From positions 58,075 to 122,074 of the forward strand of contig JAVDPC010000020.1 of the NCBI GenBank assembly GCA_031296915.1: 64,000 nucleotides of DNA. Reading direction: 5' to 3'. Shown here one piece after another: positions 8,254-18,400 of the stretch. Every line of letters starts with the position of its first letter. Position 1 is the stretch's first letter. Below the pieces are notes generated by a model. The model was not told the origin of the DNA. It did no database searches and worked only from the letters and a program-made list of their open reading frames with translations. This stretch comes from Cerasicoccus frondis (GTDB lineage: Bacteria; Verrucomicrobiota; Verrucomicrobiia; Opitutales; Cerasicoccaceae). Both the position numbers and the translations under genes were made by a program.

Positions 8254-9480
8254 TTGGCTCATCGCAGTTTTTTTTTAGCCTTTAGCCAGTCTTTTGCTCA
8301 AGCCGACGCCAATGGCGGCGCCGCGCTCAGCCTACAAAAGCGGGTCATTGACATCTACCAGGAAAACCGCAATGCGGTCGTCACGGTCTATGCCGCGCAC
8401 AATCCTGAGGAAGACGCCGGTCGCCCGGCTCTCTTTATTGGCACAGGCTTCTTCATTAGTCGCGACGGGCACATCCTAACGAACACGAATACGATTTTCG
8501 GAGCCGACCGCATCTGGGTCGAACGTGATGGCGTGGGCTACATCGCCGAAGTCGTTGGCAGCGATCCCTTAACCAATGTCGCCATCATCCGCGCCCTGGC
8601 CCTCCCCAACGACTACACATTCCTGCGCTTCACCGAAAAACCCAACCCGCCCGAAGTCGGCAGCTTCGTCGTCGCACTGACCAGTGAACTGGGCATGGCG
8701 ACCGGCCCCTCCATGGGCCTCATCAACGGTTGGAACACGCGTTACGGCGACCGCATTTTGCCCACGATTTACCTCCGCTCCGACATCCCCTTCGATGGCG
8801 GCGAGGGAGGCTCCCCGATCTTTGACATCAACGGTTCCCTTGTCGGCATGATTATTGTCGCCCTACCGGAAATCCGCTCCTCGTTCATCTTGCCGGCGCG
8901 CGCCGTGCAGCGTATCCGCGACGACATTCTGTTCTCCGGCAAAGTCACCTTTGCCCACTTCGGCTTCAGCACGCTCCAAAAGCCAGACTTCGAGAATGGG
9001 CCGCACGTCGAAGTCGAGGAAGTTGACCCGGACGGCCCCGCAGGCAAAGGTGGCGTTCAGGCTGGCGATATCCTCCTCAAAGTCGGCGACTTTGACATCC
9101 ACACCGACGAACACCTGCGCACCGCGTTCTTTTACACGCGTCCGAATGAGCTGGTGACGGTGACCGTGAAACGCGGCGAAGACACACTGGAGCTGCCAAT
9201 CAAAGTCGGCGTTCGCGAAGCCCCCCCCACCGCGATGCCCCCCGTCCAGAAATCACCCGAGGAGACCTACGAATCACTGCAGGGCCTACCATCACCCAGC
9301 GCCGCCAGCCCAGCCCCCACCTCAACGAACGTAAACACGCCGCCTTCAGCGCCAGACACCGACGGAACTGCCATTACAGACGGCGCCACGCCTTCCAATC
9401 CAGCGCCAGAACCAGCTGAAACCGCCTCCGATTCCGTAACGCCTCCTCCCGACGAGACTGAGACCCCCATGGGATCCTGA
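8254..9480 (+). CDS. HtrA/DegS-like pseudoprotease with PDZ domain
   Basis: 408 residues read from TTG at 8254. The protein follows the S1C trypsin fold (about residues 38-215) and one PDZ domain (about 228-310; GVQAGDILLKVGDFDI), then a Pro/Ser/Thr-rich tail of about 85 residues. All three catalytic positions are changed. The His motif TNNHV reads TNTNT (Asn79 for His). The Asp motif SDIA reads TNVA (Asn108 for Asp). The Ser motif GNSGGP reads GEGGSP (Gly185 for Ser). It should therefore bind rather than cut substrates. The true start may be GTG at 8213, which follows an AAGGA site and encodes a good signal peptide (LSRWLIAVFF) but falls out of frame at the T9 run at 8268-8276. It is probably co-transcribed with the sigma factor. 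Confidence 0.8.
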   Translation: MAHRSFFLAFSQSFAQADANGGAALSLQKRVIDIYQENRNAVVTVYAAHNPEEDAGRPALFIGTGFFISRDGHILTNTNTIFGADRIWVERDGVGYIAEVVGSDPLTNVAIIRALALPNDYTFLRFTEKPNPPEVGSFVVALTSELGMATGPSMGLINGWNTRYGDRILPTIYLRSDIPFDGGEGGSPIFDINGSLVGMIIVALPEIRSSFILPARAVQRIRDDILFSGKVTFAHFGFSTLQKPDFENGPHVEVEEVDPDGPAGKGGVQAGDILLKVGDFDIHTDEHLRTAFFYTRPNELVTVTVKRGEDTLELPIKVGVREAPPTAMPPVQKSPEETYESLQGLPSPSAASPAPTSTNVNTPPSAPDTDGTAITDGATPSNPAPEPAETASDSVTPPPDETETPMGS

Positions 9481-9565
9481 GCGCAATCAGCGAGATAAAA
9501 AAAAGCGGCAAATAAGGTCTTGCGCAGACCAGAACATCTGCCCATATTGCGCGTTTATCTTTGAT

Positions 9566-9643
9566 CGGGGCGTAGCGCAGCCTGGCTAGCGCATCTGCTT
9601 TGGGAGCAGAGGGTCGGGGGTTCGAATCCCTCCGCCCCGACCA
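9566..9643 (+). tRNA. tRNA-Pro (anticodon TGG)
   Basis: A complete cloverleaf can be drawn. The acceptor stem is CGGGGCG with CGCCCCG, followed by discriminator A and an encoded CCA. The anticodon stem TCTGC/GCAGA encloses the loop TTTGGGA, giving anticodon TGG. The T arm carries GGTTCGAATCC-type sequence. The gene stands at the border between a GC-richer block and the AT-richer carbohydrate island that follows. Confidence 0.95.
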
Positions 9644-9832
9644 ATTGATGAAGAGGGAGCATCCAGCGAAAAGGCCGTGAAATTCCTTGCGGAGGCCGAC
9701 ATTACCGATGCGGCAAGCTCTAGCCACCAGATCACACCACATTTGATCGAAGCTTGGATGGCTCAATCCCTCTCCAACCCGTGCTGAAGAATTTCGAGAA
9801 GGCTTGGCACCCACCCGGGAGCGCGAAGAGCC

Positions 9833-10930
9833 TTACAATGGCGACGTCATACTTTCACGCCACACCTCATGTTTCACGAGCTCGGCGGCGCCATTCTTTT
9901 CTATGTAATCATAAAACCGCCTTGATATGCCCTGGTGGTAAACCGGGTGACTGCCCAACCGGCGAGTAGGTCCAGTCTCCAACACCCGATAGTGCTCGAA
10001 ACCGATGACCGACAGCGCCTCCTCCTCCAACATCGGCTTCCAACCAATGTCATCGCGATGAGACAACAACTCTCCGGAGAGCGTCACGGAATCCGCGTAA
10101 TCAACCAGCACTGCCCCATACTCCTGCAATGCGCGTGCTACAATGCGCGCAGCCGGACTGAGCGAAAAGGCATCCAAGTCAAGCTCCGGGTCAAGCTGAA
10201 GCGTGCACCCCTGAGGGAGGCCCGTCGGATGCCAACCATCGGTCCAACACACCGGTGGAGCCACATGCTCCTGCAACGCAGGGACTTGGCAAGCAAACGC
10301 CAGCTTGTGCTCGATTCGCCCTTTCAATATCTCCTCATGCATAATCAATCCCGCCAACAGTGGAACGCCGCTGGCTCGGCAAGGGCCATAAAAATGCACA
10401 CTTTCATCGTTCTCAATTCCGTCGAGATCCTCCTGCTTGAACACCCCTGATCCATTTAGATCGTAAGCAATGGCCGAATTCGTATGCCAACTGCCATCAG
10501 ACTCGCGACGGCATTGCCACAGATCATAGACTCGACCTTGCTCGACATCAATAATCGTCATATGAGCGTCCTGCTGCTGATCCGGAACTGCCTCAGGAGG
10601 TATCGGCACACCACCCCGAGCCGACGCATGAATCCCCATTGGGTGATCTGGCCCGAGTTTCTTTTCGCTCGCCTTGACGTGCCCCTGAGAAAGCGGGCAA
10701 CGCAGCAGCTTCGGGATCAGTTCATAACGCGGCGTGGATCGGTTTGCCCTAAAGACCGGAATCGTCCAGTTTTCGAGATTGATGTGCATCCCCAACCCCG
10801 GACGCACCTGACTCAGTAAATCGATCCAATGCTTACTCGATGCAGACACAATCGCAGCCTGGTCGATCTGCTGATTCCAGAAGCTTTCATCACTAAATAC
10901 AGGCAACGCTATTTGATGATCATTTGACAT
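9833..10930 (-). CDS. Uncharacterised protein divergent from the DUF5054 gene
   Basis: 365 residues from ATG at 10930. The frame extends to 11092, but that extension overlaps the divergent gene and lacks protein-like character. No signal peptide is seen. The sequence has a recurrent pattern that I associate with unnamed bacterial hypothetical proteins: DAHMTIIDVEQGRVYDLWQC, then SGVPLLAGLIMHEEILKGRI, then LQLDPELDLDAFSLSPAARI and ARALQEYGAVLVDYAD. Conserved His, Asp and Trp residues in these blocks would suit a carbohydrate-active or metal-dependent role, but no enzyme class can be assigned. It diverges from the DUF5054 glycosidase-like gene with a shared 144-bp control region, so it probably serves the same glycan pathway. 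Confidence 0.6.
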   Translation of the reverse strand: MSNDHQIALPVFSDESFWNQQIDQAAIVSASSKHWIDLLSQVRPGLGMHINLENWTIPVFRANRSTPRYELIPKLLRCPLSQGHVKASEKKLGPDHPMGIHASARGGVPIPPEAVPDQQQDAHMTIIDVEQGRVYDLWQCRRESDGSWHTNSAIAYDLNGSGVFKQEDLDGIENDESVHFYGPCRASGVPLLAGLIMHEEILKGRIEHKLAFACQVPALQEHVAPPVCWTDGWHPTGLPQGCTLQLDPELDLDAFSLSPAARIVARALQEYGAVLVDYADSVTLSGELLSHRDDIGWKPMLEEEALSVIGFEHYRVLETGPTRRLGSHPVYHQGISRRFYDYIEKNGAAELVKHEVWRESMTSPL

Positions 10931-11031
10931 GACTCTTATTACAATGGGGTTCTGATAACGACTTGTACAAAGCAGCAGATTGCTGACTTCATATGAGCGA
11001 TCATTGACGCCATAGCAGCCACTTTCAATAT

Positions 11032-11048
11032 TGTTATTAAATAAAACA
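11032..11048. promoter_or_regulatory. Weak AraR-like operator candidate in the divergent promoter region
   Basis: TGTTA-N7-AAACA has the same 17-bp spacing as the TGTAT-N7-ATACA sites elsewhere in the island, with the inner two positions of each arm altered. It lies 27 bp upstream of the DUF5054 start and 102 bp upstream of the divergent gene. Confidence 0.3.
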
Positions 11049-11074
11049 AATATTGACCCTACGCGGATTTTGAA

Positions 11075-13048
11075 ATGCCAAAAGACATGCACGAAGCGAT
11101 TTCAGTCAACCCCGAGGTCAGAGAAGTTGGCGTCGTCTTTAAAACCCACCTGGATATTGGTTTTACGGATTTTGCAGCCAAAGTGATCCAACGCTACTTT
11201 GACGACTACATTCCAGCCTCACTTAATTTAGCGGCAAAAACCAGAGACTCGCAGCATCGCTTCGTCTGGACAACAGGCTCATGGTTAGCGTGGCGCTACC
11301 TGGAGAGCGCCGATTCCAGCGGACGGCGCCAGATGGAGAGAGCGATCGAAAAAGGAGACTTCCATTGGCATGCCCTGCCATTCACCCCGCACTGCGAACT
11401 GATGGACCCTTCGCTCTTTCGGCTTGGCTTGAGATACTCAGCAATACTGGATCAGCGCTTTGGCCGCAAAACTCGCGCAGCAAAGATGACAGACGTCCCC
11501 GGCCATACCATTGGGGTCGTCCCACTGCTAGCCGAGGCAGGCGTTCGCTTTCTTCACCTGGGGGTCAACCCAGCATCAGCGATGCCGCAAACGCCTTCGA
11601 CATTTCTTTGGCAAGCCGATGGCGCAGAGATTGTCGTCACCTACGATGAGGACTACGGCGGCGTCACCTACTACCCAGACGGCAAGGCGCTTTGCGTCAA
11701 CCTTACAGGCGATAACCTCGGGCCGCAAAACCCTGAGCAAATCAGTCAAGTCTTTGAGCAATTGAAAACGCGCTTTCCCAATGCAATCATAAAGGCTGGC
11801 GGCATGGACGTCATCGAGCCTGACATCTGGGCAGGACGCCAAGCCTACCCAGTAGTGACGTCTGAAATCGGCGACACCTGGATTCACGGCGTTGGCACTG
11901 ACCCAGCCAAGGTTGCACGCTTTCATCAACTATGCCGCCTGCGTAAGCAATGGATCGAACAAGGTCGCCTGACAGAAGGTGGCGAGCAGGATCTAGCCTT
12001 TGGCGAACAATTGCTCTTGGTCGCGGAACACACATGGGGCATGGACTTGAAAACGCATCTGCGCGACTGGCGGCGCTATGGCCCCATAGCCTTCCCCAGG
12101 GCGCGCAAAGAGGCCAGATTTCAGAAGGTAGAGGCATCGTGGCAGGAGCAACGAAAATACCTGGATAAAGCCGTCGCCTCGCTCCCTGAAGACCTGGCAA
12201 AAGAGGCCGTCACCGCTGACCGTGAACTCAAGCCCCGCATTGGCGCATCCAAAGGTTGGATACCCGCAGACGCCGCCAAGGAGCTAGCACTCGGCGACAT
12301 CACAGTGAAACTAGACGATACCACTGGCGCCATCATTAAGCTAACGCGTAACGGCAAAATATGCCCCTTCATAACTGTCGACCATCCCATTGGAGTCTTT
12401 ACGCACCAGACATTCTCCAAGGCCGACTACGATCGCTACTATGACCAATACATCCGTGGAAAAGCGGATTGGAACCTAAAGGATTTCACGAAGCCAAGAC
12501 TATCGACCGTGGCCCTAAGCGCCACCTACCAAGCAAAGCTCCTCGAGCTACAGCAGCGCAAAAGCGCAACCGCTATACGCATGCGATTAAGCCTGCCCAA
12601 AGAGTCGGTTGCCAAAGGCGGTCCAGCAACAATTTGGCTCCAACTCGAGGCAACCCCCAAAGGCGTGGCCTATCACTTGGAATGGCAGGATAAAACCGCA
12701 TGCCGAATGCCGGAAGCCTATTGGTTCACATTCGCCCCACGACTCAACCAAGGAGAGGAGTGGCGCCTAAAAAAGCTCGGTTCCTGGATCAATCCCGAGG
12801 ACGTAGTGGCACGCGGCAACCAGCGCCTGCACGCCATAAAGGAAGCAACCGCTGGCCCACTTAGCCTCATCCTATTCGATGCCTCGCTGGTGGCGCCGGA
12901 GCAAGGTGGACTCCTTGACTTCTCCACATACAAACCTAGTGGAAGGGCCGCGATTAGCGTCAACCTATACAACAACATCTGGGGCACCAATTTCCCGATG
13001 TGGTATGACGAGGACGCCGTATTCCGCTTTGAAATAGAGCTAGGGTAA
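11075..13048 (+). CDS. DUF5054 protein, GH38-like glycoside hydrolase
   Basis: 657 residues with no signal peptide, so cytoplasmic. The start VVFKTHLDIGFTDF (residues 20-33) carries the His25-X-Asp27 pair that binds zinc in GH38-type alpha-mannosidases. AAKMTDVPGHTIGVVPLLAE (residues 135-154) corresponds to the nucleophile region, with Asp140 as candidate. GDFHWHALPFTPHCELMD and LAFGEQLLLVAEHTWGMD are further DUF5054 signatures. The C-terminal half is predicted beta-rich, as in GH38. DUF5054 enzymes are poorly characterised; retaining alpha-glycosidase chemistry on mannose-type linkages is the likeliest role but specificity is unknown. It pairs functionally with the classical GH38 mannosidase at 15442. 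Confidence 0.8.
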   Translation: MPKDMHEAISVNPEVREVGVVFKTHLDIGFTDFAAKVIQRYFDDYIPASLNLAAKTRDSQHRFVWTTGSWLAWRYLESADSSGRRQMERAIEKGDFHWHALPFTPHCELMDPSLFRLGLRYSAILDQRFGRKTRAAKMTDVPGHTIGVVPLLAEAGVRFLHLGVNPASAMPQTPSTFLWQADGAEIVVTYDEDYGGVTYYPDGKALCVNLTGDNLGPQNPEQISQVFEQLKTRFPNAIIKAGGMDVIEPDIWAGRQAYPVVTSEIGDTWIHGVGTDPAKVARFHQLCRLRKQWIEQGRLTEGGEQDLAFGEQLLLVAEHTWGMDLKTHLRDWRRYGPIAFPRARKEARFQKVEASWQEQRKYLDKAVASLPEDLAKEAVTADRELKPRIGASKGWIPADAAKELALGDITVKLDDTTGAIIKLTRNGKICPFITVDHPIGVFTHQTFSKADYDRYYDQYIRGKADWNLKDFTKPRLSTVALSATYQAKLLELQQRKSATAIRMRLSLPKESVAKGGPATIWLQLEATPKGVAYHLEWQDKTACRMPEAYWFTFAPRLNQGEEWRLKKLGSWINPEDVVARGNQRLHAIKEATAGPLSLILFDASLVAPEQGGLLDFSTYKPSGRAAISVNLYNNIWGTNFPMWYDEDAVFRFEIELG

Positions 13049-13117
13049 GTCTATCGAGCCCCGACGCTTCATGCGATGTCGATACCCCTAATCGGAAATT
13101 CCTCGCCTCAATCCATT

Positions 13118-13136
13118 ATGTATTTATTTAATACAT
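13118..13136. promoter_or_regulatory. Palindromic operator candidate ATGTAT-N7-ATACAT
   Basis: A perfect 19-bp palindrome (arms ATGTAT/ATACAT around TTATTTA) lies just upstream of the PEP-CTERM gene. The same TGTAT-N7-ATACA core is found at 22593-22609 and 26060-26076. It is a likely binding site for the AraR-like repressor encoded at 18588-19709. Confidence 0.65.
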
Positions 13137-13203
13137 TTGTCTTGATTTTTCGCTCATTCAGATGAAGATGGAGGACACTTCAACCTCGAATTACCTCAAC
13201 ATC

Positions 13204-14064
13204 ATGACAAATCTACCTCTTAGAAAAATCCGCCAGTCCATCAGCTCGATTGGATTTCTATGCACGCTAACGGCGACCAGCACACAAGCCGCCACCTTGC
13301 TTTACGAAGGCTTTGATTACGGTGAATCAGACGGGAGTCTCACCACAACCTCGGGAGGCGCTTGGACGCAGATATCCTCAGCCGGCACTGCCGAGTACGT
13401 CAGCAGCGGCTTAAGCTACGGTTCACTGGTCACTAGCGGAGGAGCAGCACAAACCAACACCGCATGGGACGGCGGAACCACCAAGCAGTTTCGGTTCGAC
13501 TTCACCGACATTGATTTATCCTCAGCCAACGAAGTATGGATAAGCTTTCTGGTGCAGACCCCTGGCAGTGTCGGAACAAACACTTCAGCACAGCTTAGCG
13601 TGAGTATGTTGCGCAACTCCTGGGGTTCCTACCAGAACTACGGGGCCGGCAAAAGCTATGGCAACAACACTGCCTACACCTCAACGATGCTTGGCTCCAT
13701 CTCAGGCGCCGAGTTCGCCAACGTCGGCTCGGACACCCTCCTACTCGTATATCGCTTCACCAGGGGCAGCGCCGGCGAGCTATGGCTAAACCCAACAATC
13801 GGAGGCTCCACTCCCACACCAGGCACTGGGATCGCGCTCACCGACACAACCAACACCAGCTTAACGTCTATCCAATACGCCACTATAAGCTTCTTAGGCC
13901 AAGAAATGGTCATGGATGAACTACGTATCGGCGACACCTTTGCGGACGTTACTCCCGTCAATGTCCCTGAGCCAACGACCACAGCCCTACTGCTTCTTGC
14001 CGGCATCGGCGGCTACACCCTCCTTCGCCGACGCAGCACGAGAGATCAGGAACCCTTGCAATAA
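13204..14064 (+). CDS. PEP-CTERM exported protein
   Basis: 286 residues from ATG at 13204. An in-frame ATG at 13162 would add 14 polar residues before the signal peptide and is less likely. The signal peptide (IRQSISSIGFLCTLTATSTQA) is followed by ATLLYEGFDYGESDG, a start common to exported laminin-G/concanavalin-like beta-sandwich proteins of this phylum. The tail is a canonical PEP-CTERM signal: VPEPTT, a hydrophobic stretch (TALLLLAGIGGYTLL) and RRRSTR. After sorting it would be released or anchored at the envelope. The predicted role is glycan binding or surface display and is not proven. A palindromic operator lies upstream and a hairpin terminator downstream, so it is probably transcribed alone. 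Confidence 0.8.
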   Translation: MTNLPLRKIRQSISSIGFLCTLTATSTQAATLLYEGFDYGESDGSLTTTSGGAWTQISSAGTAEYVSSGLSYGSLVTSGGAAQTNTAWDGGTTKQFRFDFTDIDLSSANEVWISFLVQTPGSVGTNTSAQLSVSMLRNSWGSYQNYGAGKSYGNNTAYTSTMLGSISGAEFANVGSDTLLLVYRFTRGSAGELWLNPTIGGSTPTPGTGIALTDTTNTSLTSIQYATISFLGQEMVMDELRIGDTFADVTPVNVPEPTTTALLLLAGIGGYTLLRRRSTRDQEPLQ

Positions 14065-14090
14065 CTCCAAACGGACCAAGCACTTTCCAA

Positions 14091-14118
14091 CAGCCCGTGC
14101 AATGTCACGGGCTGTTTT
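14091..14118 (+). terminator. Rho-independent terminator after the PEP-CTERM gene
   Basis: CAGCCCGTG pairs with CACGGGCTG around a CAATGT loop and is followed by TTTT. It begins 27 bp after the stop codon of the PEP-CTERM gene. Confidence 0.75.
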
Positions 14119-14518
14119 GCGTCCAGTGGACTGAACGTTGCCGATCGCCCCAGCACCACCCTGCAGTTGCAATACAAAGCCACACAGAAAGACGTTTTCG
14201 CTTAGGTCTGATCTTTCAGTGAGCCTGCCAAAGCGCAGATTGGCCCTCCAAATCAATATGGTTAACTCGCCCTAAAGGACATAACCACAATCGATGCAAG
14301 CCTCACGAATAGCTGCAAGATGGACTAATAAAGAAGACAGAAGCTGCTCAAACCTCAATCACTACGATAACATAAGAAAACAGATTTACGCATCTATCCT
14401 AACCATTCTAAACGAATCTAACTTCTGATTCAATAGTGGCAGCCAAGCAGGCCAAACAGCCTTCCAGCAAGACCGCCAAGAAATCGCTCAAAACGATCCA
14501 GAAGTTACGAGCAAAAGC
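14119..14518. other. 400-bp non-coding stretch
   Basis: Between the terminator and the end of the convergent pseudopilin gene I see no supported gene, repeat or RNA. Confidence 0.4.
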
Positions 14519-15226
14519 CTACTGCCGGGATCCGAACCAGAATAAACGGCCATAGGCTCCGGCTGAGATATCCGTGGGAATACTATCCACCGCGACGGAA
14601 TCAACATGCCCATCGAGAAACAGTAAATTAGCCATGCCATCATGAACGCCCTCGGGCATGCGACCATGATGAAATGTTGAATTATAATAGCCCGCCTGCC
14701 CGTTCGCATCCGAATTATTGCCATCGGCAATAACAACTGTGTCCACGGGGCTCTCGAACCGGGAATAAGCTTTCGGTATTACTTTTTTCGCTGACAGATC
14801 GTAGCCAAGATCTCCGCTAAAACTGTACGTGCGCGACTTATCAATCTTGGCGTCTGTCCAATTATAACCCTTCCAGATATCGTATTTGTTTTCCCGCTGA
14901 AGTGGGCAACCGACAATACTTCTCTCCTCCTCTGGCAAATGGCCAGTGTAGTAATCAAACCAACCACCACGATAGGGGAGCCCAAACGCCTCCTGCGTCT
15001 CTTGATCGTTTACCCATGCAATAGGCACCAGGCTGTTATACTCTTGCAGATACATATGAAAGCCAGTGCCTACCTGACGCAGGTTCGACGCGCACTGCGT
15101 TTTCTTTGCTGCCGAACGCACACTACCCAAGACAGAAAGGAGAATTACCGCCAAAATTGCGATCACGGCAATGACGACGAGTAGTTCCGTAAGCGTAAAC
15201 GCGCGTCGCATGCGTAGCGCACGCAT
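14519..15226 (-). CDS. Type II pseudopilin-like protein with H-X9-DG tail
   Basis: 235 residues from ATG at 15226 (other ATGs at 15265 and 15208). The N-terminus RRAFTLTELLVVIAVIAILAVILL is a prepilin peptidase site plus hydrophobic helix, with Ala in place of the usual Gly before the cleaved Phe and Glu at +5 retained. The C-terminus has the H-X9-DG signature (HDGMANLLFLDG), which defines a large family of pseudopilin-like proteins expanded in planctomycetes and verrucomicrobia. It would be inserted in the inner membrane, with the globular part periplasmic. Its function is unknown; such proteins often accompany secreted polysaccharide-degradation genes. It is transcribed divergently from the alpha-mannosidase. 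Confidence 0.85.
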   Translation of the reverse strand: MRALRMRRAFTLTELLVVIAVIAILAVILLSVLGSVRSAAKKTQCASNLRQVGTGFHMYLQEYNSLVPIAWVNDQETQEAFGLPYRGGWFDYYTGHLPEEERSIVGCPLQRENKYDIWKGYNWTDAKIDKSRTYSFSGDLGYDLSAKKVIPKAYSRFESPVDTVVIADGNNSDANGQAGYYNSTFHHGRMPEGVHDGMANLLFLDGHVDSVAVDSIPTDISAGAYGRLFWFGSRQ

Positions 15227-15282
15227 GGAATGAACGAGGGGGAGTGGGGTAAACATCTGCATCATACACTTGAATGTATGAT

Positions 15283-15299
15283 TGTATTTAAAAGTTACA
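15283..15299. promoter_or_regulatory. Imperfect AraR-like operator between pseudopilin and mannosidase
   Basis: TGTAT-N7-TTACA differs by one base from the TGTAT-N7-ATACA palindrome seen elsewhere in the island. A second palindrome, ATACACTTGAATGTAT, lies at 15264-15279. Either could control the pseudopilin gene or the divergent alpha-mannosidase gene. Confidence 0.45.
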
Positions 15300-15441
15300 T
15301 ATCAACCTTGTAAAGCTCAAAAGGGCAAACTAAAACGAATCAATTGAAATTTGTATCTCAATAAAACATTTACAGAAAGTCTGGGTCGTAATTCAATAGC
15401 GACAATCAAGACGTTCCCCACAACTGATTCAACCAGCACTC

Positions 15442-18400
15442 GTGATTTCCTCACCCAAAACCCTCACTAAGCTTGCACGCATTGAGCAGAATTACCGCTC
15501 ACGGATATTCGTTCCACTGCTAGACCTGAAGCCACAGTACATCGAGACAGCTGAGCATTGGCGCAACCCGCCTCCTGCCGACGATCTGCCCATTGCCGAG
15601 AACGGCCTAGAGTGGGGAGGCAACGGCATGAGCGCCTGGTTCCTGGCCAAGTGGAGCGCAGAGCAAGACTACAGCTACCCTTTATACATTGCGGCAGATA
15701 CGGGGGGATGCGAGGCGCTCTTCTGGGTAAATGATAAACCAGCTGGCATCTTCAATCATGCGGACTACAAAGACCAACGCGGCGACCATCACAGCCTACT
15801 CCTTTGCCCATCCGCCAAGCAGGGTGACACTTTCTCCATAGCCGTAGAATCCTATGCAGGGCATGAGGTAGCAGGGCTTCACCCCGGAGACACACCCGAC
15901 AATCAAGCCCAGACCATTTACAACCGGCCGTTCATCCGGAAATTCCAAAGCATTGTCCTACTTCGACGCGACGATGAAATCCGCGATCTGGTGATTGATT
16001 TACGCCTCACGCTGAGCCTCACTAATGCACTACCAGATCGCAGTTTCCGCAAAGGAGAACTCCTGGCGGCACTGGATGAAGTTTACACACACCTTTGGGA
16101 AGAACCTGAGCATGTGGAAGAAGCGATCTGGAGACCAGGCGTTGAACGCGCGCAACAAATACTAACCCAAACGCTATCCAAGCGAAATGGCGACTCCGCG
16201 CCACGAGCAGGACTCATCGGCCATTCACACATGGACACAGCGTGGCTTTGGACCGTCAATGAAACCATCCGTAAATGCGCACGCACCTACAGCAATGCGC
16301 TTAGCCTGATGGGCCAATACCCAGAGTATCGCTTCATACAAAGCTCTGCCCTTCATGCTGAATTCATGCGCCAGCACTACCCCACGATCTTCGCAGGAAT
16401 CCAAAAACAAGCGAAAGCAGGCCGTTGGGAGCCCAATGGAGGGGCATGGGTTGAACCAGACATCAACCTGTCCGGAGGAGAAGCGTTAATTCGACAATTC
16501 CTGTATGGCCAGCGCTTCACCCGGAAGTATTTCGATTACACTGCGGACACCTTTTGGCTCCCAGACACATTTGGGTACTCCGCATCTCTCCCTCAGATTT
16601 TGAAAGGTTGCGGGATTCGCTACTTCCTAACGACAAAGTTGAGCTGGAACGACACCACAAGTTTCCCCTACGACACCTTCTGGTGGAAAGGCATCGACGG
16701 CTCGTCAGTCTTTGCCCATTTCAACGACATTCATTGCGCTCCCGACCCCGGAACACTAATCAACAAACTAAGCGGGACCGGAGAAAAAGATTTTCGAAAA
16801 GCAAAAAACTATGTCCAGCATCCCGATGTGAATCAAGCGCGCCTCATTTCTTTCGGAAAAGGTGATGGGGGCGGCGGTCCCGATTATGAAATGCTGGAAA
16901 TTGCCCGTCGCGTCCGCGATATCGCCGAGTGCCCACGAGGCGAATATACGACAGTCTCATCCTTCATGAGCCGATTGGAGCAAGACGCAACCCGCGCGCC
17001 GACCTACAGCGGCGAACTGTATTTCGAAGGTCACCGCGGCGTTTACACACAGCAAGCAGCAATCAAGCGGCTTAACCGCATGGCCGAGTTTGCTCTGCGA
17101 AATCTCGACTACTGTTCAGTTAGGGCCGAGCTCGAAGATGTTCCAGTAAATCACGAGCGCGTGGAGCAACTATGGAAACTGCTTCTGCTCAATCATTTTC
17201 ATGATATTCTCCCCGGCACTTCCTTACCAGAGGTTCACGACCAAGCCATCGACGATCTCAAAAAGATCAACGAAGAATGCCAAGCTTACGCTCACGAACT
17301 GCTTGCATGCATGAGCGAGGACTCAGAAAACGAAATGAGTATCCACAACACATTGAACTGGGAACGGCAAAGTGGTTGGATACCAGCAGAGCTACCAGCC
17401 CCAATAGGAATCAAAGTGCAAAAGGTAGAAACACCCTGGGGCGAGCATCGCTACATCATGGATCAATTAAAACTCCCCCCCTTGGGCGCCAGGATACTGC
17501 CAACATCCATCGACACAGCTCACCTCTCGCCGAACTCTTCCTCCCCCTTTAGCCTAAAAGACAACGTTCTCGAAACTCCCTATGCGAGAATTCAACTGGG
17601 CGAAGCCGGAAACATTCTCTCATGGATCGATCATACTAGTGGCAGAGAAATCTGCGATAAAAACCACGAGGGGCTAAACACATTCTACTTTGGCGAAGAC
17701 ATCCCCGAACTCTGGGACAACTGGGATATTGATCCGGACTTAACCAAGAAACTGATTCCCCAGAAAGAACCTGCTAAACGAAAGGTTCGCGCCAACGGAT
17801 CACTGCAGATTCGCCTACGCTATGAGCGTAAAATTTCTGAGCGCTCCTGGCTCAAACAAGATCTGGTTTTTCACGCCAATTCCCCACGCATCGACTTCGA
17901 AACGGCGATTCATTGGGACGATCCACATCGCTACCTCGGCGTCGAATTTCCCTTGGCCATTCATACCGCCACTGCTCGTCACGAAATCCAGTTCGGCCAT
18001 ATACAACGCAACACACACGCGAACTCGGAAGAAGATCGCGCTCGATTCGAAGTCAGCCAACACAAGTGGAGTGACTTTTCCGATGCAAACTTCGGCGTAG
18101 CCCTCCTCAATGACGGTAAATACGGCCTGTCAGTAAATGGCGGAAGAGTTCGCCTTTCATTGATGAAAGGCGGCGGGCGCCCCGACCCCAGAGGAAACCG
18201 TGGCTTTCACCATTTCACCTACTCACTGCTGCCACATGCCGGCGGCTTCTCGGTCGAGTCCGTAGTGAAACCTGCCTACGAATTAAACACGCCATTACTG
18301 GCGCACCCAGGAGCCAGCAAAGCCAACGCTTCACTCCTACATACTCAGTACGAAGGCGCCGTCGTTGAAACGCTCAAACCTGCAGAAGAAAGAGGCGATG

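Noticed and set aside
9374-9814. 146-codon minus-strand frame containing GRRDSNPRPSAPKADAL
   Set aside because: This peptide is the well-known artefact of translating the antisense of a tRNA-Pro gene; the frame overlaps the tRNA and the end of the HtrA-like gene.
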